Below the pieces are notes generated by a model that searched no databases, was not told the DNA's origin, and saw nothing but the letters and a program-made list of their open reading frames with translations. The position numbers and the translations under genes are program-made. 64,000 bases of DNA from Candidatus Nitrosacidococcus sp. I8 (GTDB lineage: Bacteria; Pseudomonadota; Gammaproteobacteria; Nitrosococcales; Nitrosococcaceae): contig NZ_OX241534.1 of assembly GCF_945836005.1 (NCBI RefSeq), forward strand, positions 1,254,275 to 1,318,274. Direction: 5' to 3'. Shown piece by piece: positions 9,313 to 18,100 of this stretch; within the stretch, counting starts at the first letter, position 1, and each line of letters starts with the position of its first letter.

Positions 9313-10850
9313 TAGGCAGCTTTAAAACTTAATGAATAACAAACAAGTTTAGGATCTCCAAGACTTTGCAGCTTTCTGCCCCAGATATCCAAATCCTTAT
9401 CATCTGCAGGAACAGGATTTTGATCAGCGTTTAGAGCGATAGGAATCACAGTGATCTGCTGCTCTGTTCCTATATCAACACGAAGTATTTCTAAAAAATC
9501 CAAAAAATCCAATAGAGGTGGTTCCCATGCTTTTACAACAATTATAATTGCTAAGTGAGTAGCGATACTTTTTAATTCTTCAATGATGCATTGATCCTGC
9601 TCAATGGTATTTTTACCTCCTCCAGTTGCAATATGTTTAATATTTAGAGCTAAAGCCTGATGCAATATCTGTTTTAATTGTTGATCATCGATATTTGTAC
9701 CTCCCCAATTAATTAGGTAGCCTTCTTTATTTATTTCTGAAAAATGCCCTCGATTAATAGACGGAATAATTTCTGGGAGCCACCCGACTTCAGTATCGCT
9801 AGTGCCTGCCGTGGTTTCTATAACTGCATAATTCATCCGATCTAGAATTTGTTGTGCTCCAGGTGTGCGGAGCAGGGCTTTATCTAATGCAGTTTGTGCT
9901 TGCTTATAAGTAAAGATAAGCATACCCAAGCGTGGCAGTAGTCCATAAACACTCACTGCCATAAATAAGAATTGCCACCACTGACCAAGCAAAGCTACAT
10001 CCTTTGGATCTAGTTTTATTGCATTCGGTAGAATACCTTTATGAAGGCGATAATATTTAGTAACTTCTACTAAATCAAATGAAGGAACCGCCTCTTTAAT
10101 CCATACATGCCAGGGAAATGCTAATTTCTGAATTATCTGGTAGAAGCTTTCTGTGGATAAGTTTAAAGTGGTACTCCAGCCAAACGCTAAATCAGAAGTA
10201 ATGACTAAGTATAAACAACTTGCAAGTATGCCAAGATTAAATCCTACAGCGAATATTTGGGAGGTTTGTAAAATTAACCACTTTTTTGCTTGACCATAAA
10301 GCGTATGATTTATTTTCTGCTCCCCCAAAATGCCTTCAAGAACCTGTCGGTACTCTGATGAAAGTAACTTTGCTGCAATAGGTACTAATTTCCCTGGGCT
10401 AAATAGACTAAGCATTTCCTGAAATGCTAAAGCACCAGGAAGCAAGCGTAGTAATTTGGGAGGTAACATTAGAATTGTTGACATCAATAGCAAGAAAAAC
10501 TGAAATCCTACAAAAACTAAAAGTATATTAAATATGTTAACTGGCTGAGTACCATCATAGGCAAGTACACTAGAGGAAGTAGCCCAACCAATCCCAATTC
10601 CTAGAAAAAAAAGAATAAAAATAGCTAGGCGGAAAATTTTACTAATATGATCACCAGGAAGGATTTTTAAAAAATCTGTTTGTATCGCCTGTAACCAATG
10701 ATGAAGCTGTTGTTGAGGTTTATTTTTTAAATGGGAAAGTTTTTTCCCAATATTACGATCCCGCTGGCGTATACTGCCAAAATCTAAAGAGGAGTCTGCA
10801 TCTGTTTGAGCTTTCAAGTTAATTAAATCAGTAAGAACCGAAGAGTACAT
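9312..10850 (-). CDS. DUF2868 domain-containing membrane protein
   Basis: This 512-residue protein has several transmembrane segments: a pair around residues 80-130, one near 198-218 and one near 310-330. The N-terminal soluble part contains RQRDRNIGKKLSHL, and the C-terminal domain (about 380-510) lies on one side of the membrane. It matches the general plan of DUF2868 proteins, which are encoded with the DUF3482 GTPase as here, with the genes overlapping by one base. The two products probably act together at the inner membrane. No enzymatic motif is recognised. Confidence 0.75.
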   Translation of the reverse strand: MYSSVLTDLINLKAQTDADSSLDFGSIRQRDRNIGKKLSHLKNKPQQQLHHWLQAIQTDFLKILPGDHISKIFRLAIFILFFLGIGIGWATSSSVLAYDGTQPVNIFNILLVFVGFQFFLLLMSTILMLPPKLLRLLPGALAFQEMLSLFSPGKLVPIAAKLLSSEYRQVLEGILGEQKINHTLYGQAKKWLILQTSQIFAVGFNLGILASCLYLVITSDLAFGWSTTLNLSTESFYQIIQKLAFPWHVWIKEAVPSFDLVEVTKYYRLHKGILPNAIKLDPKDVALLGQWWQFLFMAVSVYGLLPRLGMLIFTYKQAQTALDKALLRTPGAQQILDRMNYAVIETTAGTSDTEVGWLPEIIPSINRGHFSEINKEGYLINWGGTNIDDQQLKQILHQALALNIKHIATGGGKNTIEQDQCIIEELKSIATHLAIIIVVKAWEPPLLDFLDFLEILRVDIGTEQQITVIPIALNADQNPVPADDKDLDIWGRKLQSLGDPKLVCYSLSFKAA

Positions 10851-11012
10851 AGATCGTGATTATTTAACGCAGGTTAATTTTCTTGCCATAGTATAACAGC
10901 ACTCTATCCAAGCATTATTATGATAATAAAAAAGTGCATCAGCTAAATTTAAAAAAATGCTAAAATAACCCTCTTAATTAGATGAAATAGTAAAAATAGC
11001 AAGCCATATTTT

Positions 11013-11660
11013 ATGGATAATAAAACACAAGAGCGAGATCAAGCTCAATTAAAAGTGGAAGGACTTTCTTGCCGTAGAGGTGATCGCTTGCTATTTAAAA
11101 ATATTTCTCTTACTCTCAATCCTGGAGATATTTTTGAAGTTACTGGGCAAAATGGAGCTGGAAAAACAACCCTACTCCGCTTGCTTTGCGGGTTACTTAT
11201 CCCAGAAAAAGGAAATATACTTTGGGGTAACCAACCTATTAATAAAGTAAAACCAACTTACTATAGTAATTTAGCTTATGTAGGACATACCGATGCTATT
11301 AAAGCTGATCTTACTGTTTCAGAAAACTTAACTATTGCTAAAGCCCTAAATGGAGGAGGAATAGAGGTTAAAGAAGCCCTATATCAAGTCGGTTTACTTA
11401 AATTACAATCCCTGCCAGGTCGCTTTCTTTCAGCAGGACAACGACGACGCCTAGCCTTAGCTAGGTTGTTGGTTAACCGTGCAGAATTATGGCTTTTAGA
11501 TGAACCCTTTACAGCACTAGATAAAGAAGCAGTTAAAACGATAGCTTCTCTATTAGAAGTCCATGGAAAAAACGGCGGAATGGTAATTTTCACAAGCCAT
11601 CATAGTGTTAATGTTGCTGGAGCTCAGGCGTTAAATATTTCTTCAGCAATTTCATCGTAA
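11013..11660 (+). CDS. ccmA: Cytochrome c maturation ABC transporter ATPase CcmA
   Basis: CcmA is the ATPase of the CcmABCD complex, which releases haem-loaded CcmE from CcmC during system I cytochrome c maturation. Walker A GQNGAGKT is at residues 45-52, the signature is LSAGQRRRLALARL and Walker B is LWLLDEPFTALD. The 215-residue length fits. It is the first gene of a nine-gene operon (to 18026), with ccmB 18 bp downstream. The 160-bp upstream gap presumably holds the operon promoter, but I could not assign it firmly. Confidence 0.95.
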   Translation: MDNKTQERDQAQLKVEGLSCRRGDRLLFKNISLTLNPGDIFEVTGQNGAGKTTLLRLLCGLLIPEKGNILWGNQPINKVKPTYYSNLAYVGHTDAIKADLTVSENLTIAKALNGGGIEVKEALYQVGLLKLQSLPGRFLSAGQRRRLALARLLVNRAELWLLDEPFTALDKEAVKTIASLLEVHGKNGGMVIFTSHHSVNVAGAQALNISSAISS

Positions 11661-11678
11661 TAATTTTTATAAATATTC

Positions 11679-12365
11679 ATGAATGATTCATCCACTTTGT
11701 TTCAAGCTTGCTGGTGGCTTGTAAAGCGTGATTTACTTTTAGTGTTTAGACATCGCAGCGATGCTGCAAATCCATTACTTTTTTTCCTGATGATAGCCAG
11801 CGTTTTTCCTCTAGGAATTGGTCCAGAGGCAGCAGTATTAAAGCAAATTGCACCAGGAATTATCTGGGTTTCGGCCTTGCTGGCAACCTTGCTTTCTTTA
11901 GAAGCCATATTTAGATCTGATTTTAATGATGGAAGCTTGGAGCAACTTATTTTAAGCCCACATCCTTTATCATTTCTAATTCTTGCAAAAATATTTGCTC
12001 ATTGGCTAGTGACTGGATTACCTTTAATTCTACTTGCTCCTCTACTTGGGCTATTATTTGGTATTTCAGGTTGGCCTTTAGTCATACTTCTAGTTACTCT
12101 TTTAATTAGTACCCCAGCACTTAGCTTAGTAGGTGCGGTGGGTGTCGCTTTAACTGTAGGACTAAGACAAGGCGGTTTATTACTTACTTTATTATTACTT
12201 CCTTTATATGTTCCTATTTTAATTTTTAGTGCTGGAGCAGTAGAAAGTGCAGCTAGAGGATTACCTGCTGATGGGCAGATTTATCTTCTCAGTGCTCTAT
12301 TAGCACTTGCTGTCAGCTTAGCACCAATGGCGACTTCATCAGCCTTATGTATTCGAATGAGTTAA
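11679..12365 (+). CDS. ccmB: Haem exporter protein CcmB
   Basis: CcmB is the six-helix membrane subunit that pairs with CcmA. The 228-residue protein has a cytoplasmic start WWLVKRDLLLVFRHRSDAAN, the conserved FNDGSLEQLILSP segment and six hydrophobic spans. It lies between ccmA and ccmC (7 bp). Despite the name, export of haem by CcmAB is not supported by current models; the complex powers CcmE release. Confidence 0.94.
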   Translation: MNDSSTLFQACWWLVKRDLLLVFRHRSDAANPLLFFLMIASVFPLGIGPEAAVLKQIAPGIIWVSALLATLLSLEAIFRSDFNDGSLEQLILSPHPLSFLILAKIFAHWLVTGLPLILLAPLLGLLFGISGWPLVILLVTLLISTPALSLVGAVGVALTVGLRQGGLLLTLLLLPLYVPILIFSAGAVESAARGLPADGQIYLLSALLALAVSLAPMATSSALCIRMS

Positions 12366-12372
12366 TTTAAAA

Positions 12373-13122
12373 ATGCACTACCTACCTTTTCATCGCTATT
12401 ATCGACACTTAGCATCACCAAAGTATTTTTACGTATGGGCAGATCGCCTAATCCCATGGTTAAAACGTATTGGATTATTACTTACAATCGTTGGTCTTAT
12501 TTGGGGATTAGCGATTGCACCTACCGATTACCAGCAAGGAGATAGTTACCGAATTATCTTTATTCACGTGCCAAGCGCTTGGATGTCGCTATTTATCTAT
12601 ATGGTGATGGCTTCTTGTGGAGCTATCGCTTTAATTTGGCGGGTAAAAATTGCTGAAATTATTGGTAGTGTCAGTGCCCCTATAGGTGCATCATTTACAT
12701 TTTTAGCACTAGTAACTGGATCCTTATGGGGAAAGCCCATGTGGGGTGCTTGGTGGGTTTGGGATGCACGCCTTACCTCTGAGCTTGTACTTTTATTTCT
12801 TTATTTAGGGTATATGGCACTAGAATCGGCCATTGAAGATCCTAGACAAGCGGCGAGAGCTGCTGGCATTTTAGCCCTAGTAGGTATTGTAGATTTACCC
12901 ATTATTCACTATTCCGTAGAATGGTGGAATACACTACATCAAGGACCTACCGTAACAAAATTTGGTGCTCCTTCTATTTATTGGGGCATGTTAGTCCCAT
13001 TATTGATAATGGCTATTGCTTTTATGATTTATTATGGCGCTTTTGTGCTGTATCGAACCCAATCTGAAATCCTTGATCGGGAGCGTAAAAGTGGATGGGT
13101 AAAACGAATTATCTCTTCGTAG
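12373..13122 (+). CDS. ccmC: Haem lyase subunit CcmC
   Basis: CcmC loads haem onto CcmE in the periplasm. The 249-residue, six-helix protein carries the tryptophan-rich WWD signature (WGAWWVWDARLTSE). Flanking histidines that ligate haem are visible in IIFIHVPSAW and in IIHYSVEWWNTLHQGP. It follows ccmB by 7 bp and precedes ccmD. Length and motifs are typical. Confidence 0.95.
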   Translation: MHYLPFHRYYRHLASPKYFYVWADRLIPWLKRIGLLLTIVGLIWGLAIAPTDYQQGDSYRIIFIHVPSAWMSLFIYMVMASCGAIALIWRVKIAEIIGSVSAPIGASFTFLALVTGSLWGKPMWGAWWVWDARLTSELVLLFLYLGYMALESAIEDPRQAARAAGILALVGIVDLPIIHYSVEWWNTLHQGPTVTKFGAPSIYWGMLVPLLIMAIAFMIYYGAFVLYRTQSEILDRERKSGWVKRIISS

Positions 13123-13175
13123 ATATTCCTATTTTGAATACTTTTTATTAGTGTGAAACAGTTTTATATAGACTT

Positions 13176-13337
13176 ATGAATGCATTACAAGAATTCATCC
13201 ATATGGGTGGATATGCCTTTTATGTGTGGACAGCCTATGGAATTGCTGCCCTTGTACTCATAGGCAATATTATACATGCTCAAATTCGGCATCGCCAGGT
13301 AATTCGCCAAATACGGCGGGAGGAAGAACAATCATGA
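13176..13337 (+). CDS. ccmD: Haem exporter protein CcmD
   Basis: This short gene encodes 53 residues. The N-terminus is NALQEFIHMGGYAFYVWTAY, and one transmembrane helix (about 16-34) is followed by a basic tail QIRHRQVIRQIRREEEQS. That plan is diagnostic of CcmD, the small subunit that stabilises CcmC-CcmE interaction and holo-CcmE release. The TGA stop overlaps the ccmE ATG (ATGA), so translation is coupled. Its position between ccmC and ccmE confirms the call. Confidence 0.93.
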   Translation: MNALQEFIHMGGYAFYVWTAYGIAALVLIGNIIHAQIRHRQVIRQIRREEEQS

Positions 13338-13759
13338 CTGTACGTCAAAGACGATTTGCTATGATCGCACTAGTAGTGGTTGGAGTAGCCATCGCTACTG
13401 GACTTGGCTTAAAAGCCTTTAACAAAAATATTCTTTTTTTCTATAGCCCAAGCCAAGTTGCTGCCGGTGAAGTACCTATGGATACCATGATTCGAGTAGG
13501 TGGCTTAGTGGTTAATGGTAGTGTAAAAAGAGAAAGTGGTAGCTTGAGTATGAAATTTGAAATTACTGATAACGATAAATCAATGATTGTTGTCTATAGC
13601 GGTATTCTTCCTGATTTATTCCGTGAAGGTCAAGGGATTGTTGCTTTGGGTAAATTAGGTCCTAATAAAGTACTTGAAGCAACTGAGGTATTAGCAAAGC
13701 ACGATGAAAAATATATGCCTCCAGAAGTGGCTAGTTCCTTAGTTAAAACTAAAGATTAA
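13334..13759 (+). CDS. ccmE: Periplasmic haem chaperone CcmE
   Basis: CcmE carries haem covalently to the CcmF lyase. The true start is the ATG at 13334, overlapping the ccmD stop. A longer reading from 13226 would only translate ccmD sequence out of frame. The 141-residue protein begins TVRQRRFAMIALVVVGVAI (membrane anchor about residues 9-30) and has an OB-fold. The haem-binding histidine lies in the HxxxY motif of AKHDEKYMPPEV, near the C-terminus. Confidence 0.95.
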   Translation: MTVRQRRFAMIALVVVGVAIATGLGLKAFNKNILFFYSPSQVAAGEVPMDTMIRVGGLVVNGSVKRESGSLSMKFEITDNDKSMIVVYSGILPDLFREGQGIVALGKLGPNKVLEATEVLAKHDEKYMPPEVASSLVKTKD

Positions 13760-13774
13760 GATGGAGAAAAGATT

Positions 13775-15757
13775 ATGATCCCAGAACTTGGTCATTTTGC
13801 ATTAATTCTGGCGCTCACTTTAGCACTTGCCCAAGCTTCATTACCGCTAATTGGTGCTCAACGTGGTATTGTAGGCTGGATGAATGTAGCACGCACTGCA
13901 GCCTATGGTCAGTGCTTATTTGTAGTCATTGCATTTATTAGTCTTGCGATTAGTTTTATGACCAATGATTTTTCAGTCGCTTATGTAGCAAGTAATTCTA
14001 ATTCTGCTCTACCCCTTCATTATCGCTTTGCAGCTATTTGGGGATCCCATGAAGGTTCTATACTGCTGTGGAGTCTTATTTTAAGTTTTTGGACTGCTGC
14101 TGTTGCTATATTTAGTCGGAGCATTCCTCTGATTTACATTGCAAGAGTACTAGCAGTCATGGGAATGATAAATGTAGGATTCTTAGCATTTATTATTTTT
14201 ACTTCAAATCCATTTTTACGCTTATTCCCTGCGCCCTTAGATGGACAAGACTTAAACCCACTATTACAAGATCCAGGGCTAGTTATGCATCCCCCTATGC
14301 TCTATATGGGTTATGTAGGTTTTTCAGTGGTATTTAGTTTTGCAATTGCTGCTCTTATTGGAAAAAGATTAGATGCTGCTTGGGCACGTTGGTCTCGTCC
14401 TTGGACTGTAGTTGCATGGCTATTCTTATCTATTGGAATTACTATAGGAAGCTGGTGGTCCTACTATGAGCTTGGTTGGGGTGGCTGGTGGTTTTGGGAT
14501 CCGGTAGAAAATGCTTCTTTTATGCCTTGGTTAGTAGGCACAGCATTGATTCACTCTTTAGCTGTAACTGAGAAAAGAGATGCTTTTAAACGCTGGACTG
14601 TATTATTAGCAATTTTTGCTTTTTCTCTAAGTTTATTAGGTACTTTCTTAGTTCGCTCAGGGGTGCTTACTTCTGTACATGCTTTTGCAACCGATCCTAC
14701 TCGTGGAATATTTATTCTAGTTCTACTAGGAATTGCAGTAGGTGGATCTCTTCTACTTTATGCAGTACGTGCCCCTAAGATATTAGATACAGGGCGATTT
14801 AATTTGATTTCAAGAGAAGGGTTTCTATTAGCTAATAATGTAGTTTTAGTTGTAGCTGCTGGAAGTATCTTTTTAGGTACACTTTATCCATTGCTCCTTG
14901 AAGGATTAAATTTAGGTAAAATTTCAGTAGGCCCTCCTTATTTCGATACTATCTTTATCCCATTAATGATTGTTCTTGCCTTTCTTTTAGGTATTGGTAC
15001 TTTTGCCCGTTGGAAACAGCAAGAAATGATGGAAATCTTAAAAAAGAGAAGTCTATTATTTGTTATTAGTATGGGGCTTGGTGCTTCAGCTCCTTATCTT
15101 GCCCATGAAATAAATACGCTAGCTGGAGTAGCCGGCATTACTATGGCTATTTGGGTGATTCTAACAACCTTTCTTGGTATTTGGAATCGGATTCAAAATA
15201 GAGAAAAAATCTCTTCAGGAATTTTTGCGATCCCACGAAGTTTTGTAGGAATGTCTTTAGCCCACTTAGGATTTGCAGTGTCTATTATTGGAGTAACCGT
15301 GACTTCTATTTACGGATTAGAGCGAGATGTGAGTGTAAATAAAGGAGAGTCGGCAACACTCGGTGCTTATGAATTTCGTCTTAACTCGATTCACAGGGTA
15401 AGAGGACCTAACTATAATGCGATTGAGGGTGACGTTTCTATTCTAAAAAACGGCGAATTAGTGACTACTCTTAAACCACAAAAGCGGACTTATCTCGTAC
15501 AAACTTCTCCTATGACCGAAGCTGGTATCTACGGTGGATTATTCAGGGATTTATTCGTTGCCTTAGGGGAAGATCTTGGAGAGGGAAAATGGAGCTTACG
15601 AGTCCAATATAAGCCTTTTGTTCGCTGGATTTGGTTTGGTGGTTTATTTATGGCTATAGGTGGTGTAATTGCAGCCAGCGATAGAAGATATCGAGTAGGC
15701 ATACAAAAGCATGCTAAATTAAAAGTTCAACAACCGATAGAGGCGGCAAAAGCTTAA
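13775..15757 (+). CDS. ccmF: Cytochrome c haem lyase CcmF
   Basis: CcmF attaches haem from CcmE to apocytochrome CXXCH motifs. The 660-residue protein has about 15 membrane spans, the WWD motif GWGGWWFWDPVENASFMPW (near residues 235-255) and a large periplasmic loop towards the C-terminus. The LWGSHEGSILLW-type segment near residues 88-100 is also characteristic. Its stop overlaps the ccmG start by one base. Family length (about 650) and context agree. Confidence 0.96.
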   Translation: MIPELGHFALILALTLALAQASLPLIGAQRGIVGWMNVARTAAYGQCLFVVIAFISLAISFMTNDFSVAYVASNSNSALPLHYRFAAIWGSHEGSILLWSLILSFWTAAVAIFSRSIPLIYIARVLAVMGMINVGFLAFIIFTSNPFLRLFPAPLDGQDLNPLLQDPGLVMHPPMLYMGYVGFSVVFSFAIAALIGKRLDAAWARWSRPWTVVAWLFLSIGITIGSWWSYYELGWGGWWFWDPVENASFMPWLVGTALIHSLAVTEKRDAFKRWTVLLAIFAFSLSLLGTFLVRSGVLTSVHAFATDPTRGIFILVLLGIAVGGSLLLYAVRAPKILDTGRFNLISREGFLLANNVVLVVAAGSIFLGTLYPLLLEGLNLGKISVGPPYFDTIFIPLMIVLAFLLGIGTFARWKQQEMMEILKKRSLLFVISMGLGASAPYLAHEINTLAGVAGITMAIWVILTTFLGIWNRIQNREKISSGIFAIPRSFVGMSLAHLGFAVSIIGVTVTSIYGLERDVSVNKGESATLGAYEFRLNSIHRVRGPNYNAIEGDVSILKNGELVTTLKPQKRTYLVQTSPMTEAGIYGGLFRDLFVALGEDLGEGKWSLRVQYKPFVRWIWFGGLFMAIGGVIAASDRRYRVGIQKHAKLKVQQPIEAAKA

Positions 15758-16293
15758 TGTTACGTTACACTACGCCTTTAATCGTTTTTGTTGTTTTAGT
15801 TGTATTTTTTGCTTTTGGTTTACAGAGGGATCCTCGTAAGATTCCCTCTCCCCTCATTGGGAAGGATGCACCAGAATTTACAGTACCTAGACTCCACGCT
15901 GCTAATGAGAATATATCTCGAAATACTTTTTTAGGTAAAACAAGTATTGTTAATGTATGGGCAAGCTGGTGTGTTGCTTGTCGAGCAGAGCATGAAGTTT
16001 TGCTTCGACTCGCAAAAGAAAGACCCCAACTGCCTATCATTGGCTTAAACTACAAAGATAAACGAGATGCGGCATTAAATTGGCTCGCTGATTTAGGTAA
16101 TCCCTACACTATGATTGCTGTAGACATTGATGGACGAGTAGGTATGGATTGGGGCGTATACGGTGTACCTGAATCCTTTATCGTTGATTCAGGGGGTGTC
16201 ATTCGGTATAAACAAATTGGTCCTTTAACCTGGCCTGTTCTTGAAAAGGAAATACTTCCTCTAATTGAATCGTTAAATACAAATAGGGGATAG
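15757..16293 (+). CDS. ccmG: Thiol:disulfide interchange protein CcmG/DsbE
   Basis: CcmG is a membrane-anchored periplasmic thioredoxin that reduces apocytochrome c or CcmH disulfides. The 178-residue protein has an N-terminal anchor (about 5-21) and the active site WCVAC (C72, C75). It also has the family GVYGVPESFIVD cis-proline segment. It overlaps ccmF by one base and is followed by ccmH after 2 bp. Confidence 0.95.
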   Translation: MLRYTTPLIVFVVLVVFFAFGLQRDPRKIPSPLIGKDAPEFTVPRLHAANENISRNTFLGKTSIVNVWASWCVACRAEHEVLLRLAKERPQLPIIGLNYKDKRDAALNWLADLGNPYTMIAVDIDGRVGMDWGVYGVPESFIVDSGGVIRYKQIGPLTWPVLEKEILPLIESLNTNRG

Positions 16294-16295
16294 CG

Positions 16296-16760
16296 ATGAT
16301 ACGAATACTATTTTTTATATTTGCTCTAATAGGAGTAAATCATCTAATTTTTGCTGCAACTGATTTAGGTGCTTATGATTTTGAAAGTCCGGAACAAGAA
16401 CTTAGATTTAGGGAATTGGCAAGTGAGTTAAGATGCCTTGTGTGTCAAAACCAATCTCTTGCAGATTCTCATGCTGATTTAGCAGGAGATATGCGAAGAG
16501 AAGTCTATCAGCAAATGGTGAAAGGGTTAAGTGATCAAGAAATTGTAGATTTCTTAGTCGATCGCTATGGTGATTTTGTACTTTTCCGCCCTCCAGTTCA
16601 ATGGAACACTTATTTGCTTTGGTTTGGACCAGGATTACTTTTTTTATTTGGATTTGGAGTATTTATTGTTACGATGCGAAAACGTAACCAAATGTTAACA
16701 CCAACCCTGTCTGATTCAGAGCATCAGCGGATGGCTAAAATTTTAGAGGATGAGGATTAA
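16296..16760 (+). CDS. ccmH: Cytochrome c maturation protein CcmH (CcmL-type thioredoxin-like subunit)
   Basis: The 154-residue protein has a signal peptide (about 1-20), the redox motif LRCLVCQNQS (C47, C50) and one C-terminal transmembrane helix (about 106-126). It handles apocytochrome thiols with CcmG and presents the apoprotein to CcmF. Here CcmH and CcmI are separate genes, unlike the fused CcmH of E. coli. ccmI follows after 3 bp. Confidence 0.94.
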   Translation: MIRILFFIFALIGVNHLIFAATDLGAYDFESPEQELRFRELASELRCLVCQNQSLADSHADLAGDMRREVYQQMVKGLSDQEIVDFLVDRYGDFVLFRPPVQWNTYLLWFGPGLLFLFGFGVFIVTMRKRNQMLTPTLSDSEHQRMAKILEDED

Positions 16761-16763
16761 TTC

Positions 16764-18026
16764 ATGACCCCTTTTTCAACATTCTGGATTATTGCAGGGG
16801 TAATGTCTTTATTTGCATTAGGATTTTTACTTACTCCTCTATTGCAACGCAGTACGCTAAAGGAAGATGATGAAACAACTGCAGAGATTGCTATCTACAA
16901 GGAACGGTTACAAGAATTAAAAACTGACTTAAAAAGTGGCACTATAACAGAAAGTCAATTTTCCCAAGCTCGCCATGAGCTGGAAGAAGCGATGGCATCG
17001 GATTTAGCTGCTACTCATCGTCTGACTCATTTAGAGATAAAGCGCCATTGGTTAGTAGCATTAATGCTTGTGTTTATACTCCCTTCCCTAGCTTCTTTAA
17101 TATATTGGAAGCTAGGCTCTGGTAACGAAGTTAGTGAACAACTTGCAGTAGAAGAGAACTCTAAGCAGGAAATGAATTCTATGCACCACGCTATTGGCAG
17201 TCTTCAAGATAAATTAGCTGAAAATCCCGATGATATCCAAGGATGGCGAATGCTAGGGCGTAGTTATCTCTCAACCAATGAGTTTTCAAATGCTGCAGAG
17301 GCACTAAGTCATGCCTATGTTTTAGATGATCAAAACCCAGATGTTATTTTAGATTTGGCAGAGGCACTTGCAGGAAATCAAGGTAGAGGCCTCCAAGGTG
17401 CTCCACAGAAACTGATTCAACGAGCTTTAATAGTAGCACCTGATTATCCAAAAGCACTTTGGTTTGCTTCAATCAATGCACTTCAAGCTAACCGTAAAGA
17501 AGAAGCAAAGGGCTATTTACAACAATTAGCTTCTCAATTAACCCCGGGAAGTGAAGAAGAAAAAATGGTGCGAGCTCATTTAGCACAACTTACCGATTCT
17601 GGAATGGGGGATGTGGCAAGTAGCAGTCCAGTAAGCAATGAAGGGAATTCAGAAAGTACAACTGCAAGTACTGAGCCACCAAGAATTGAAGTTCAGGTCT
17701 CTTTGGACTCTGAAATTGGTAAAAAAATAGATAATTCTGCCACTGTATTTATTTTTGCAAAAGCAGCAAAAGGACCTCCAATACCCCTAGCAGCTGTACG
17801 TAAGCAAGTTAAAGATCTGCCTTTAACCGTCGTTTTAGATGATTCTAAATCTATGGCACCTAACTTTAAAATGTCAAATTTTAGCGAATTTAAAGTTGGA
17901 GCAAGAATTTCTTTCTCAGGAAACCCAGTTCCTCAAAGTGGAGATTTTGAAGGGTATGCAGAAGGGACACTTCCCGCTACTCCAGCCGATCCGGTAGCTA
18001 TCGTAATTAATCAGCAGGTGCCCTAA
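16764..18026 (+). CDS. ccmI: Cytochrome c maturation protein CcmI (TPR apocytochrome chaperone)
   Basis: CcmI binds the C-terminal helix of apocytochromes and delivers them to the lyase. The 420-residue protein starts with a membrane helix (about 5-25) and the conserved EIAIYKERLQELKTDLKSG segment. A second helix follows near residues 95-115, then TPR repeats (about 145-260; IQGWRMLGRSYLSTNEF). The C-terminal beta domain (about 300-420) reads VTVFIFAKAAKGPPIPLAA-like. It is the last gene of the ccm operon, and a strong terminator lies 15 bp after the stop codon. Confidence 0.92.
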   Translation: MTPFSTFWIIAGVMSLFALGFLLTPLLQRSTLKEDDETTAEIAIYKERLQELKTDLKSGTITESQFSQARHELEEAMASDLAATHRLTHLEIKRHWLVALMLVFILPSLASLIYWKLGSGNEVSEQLAVEENSKQEMNSMHHAIGSLQDKLAENPDDIQGWRMLGRSYLSTNEFSNAAEALSHAYVLDDQNPDVILDLAEALAGNQGRGLQGAPQKLIQRALIVAPDYPKALWFASINALQANRKEEAKGYLQQLASQLTPGSEEEKMVRAHLAQLTDSGMGDVASSSPVSNEGNSESTTASTEPPRIEVQVSLDSEIGKKIDNSATVFIFAKAAKGPPIPLAAVRKQVKDLPLTVVLDDSKSMAPNFKMSNFSEFKVGARISFSGNPVPQSGDFEGYAEGTLPATPADPVAIVINQQVP

Positions 18027-18041
18027 CTAGTTCATAAGAGA

Positions 18042-18076
18042 AATAAGGGTAGATAAATCTACCCTTATTTTTTTTG
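18042..18076 (+). terminator. Rho-independent terminator of the ccm operon
   Basis: A 12-bp perfect stem (AATAAGGGTAGA / TCTACCCTTATT) closes over a 4-base TAAA loop and runs into a T tract of eight or more. It sits directly after ccmI. It may also stop the convergent LysM gene transcript on the other strand, though the T run on that side is weak. Confidence 0.9.
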
Positions 18077-18100
18077 CTTCTTTTATTTAGCTTCGAAAAA

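Noticed and set aside
13226..13333. N-terminal extension of CcmE
   Set aside because: This is the ccmD coding sequence read in another frame; the natural start is 13334.
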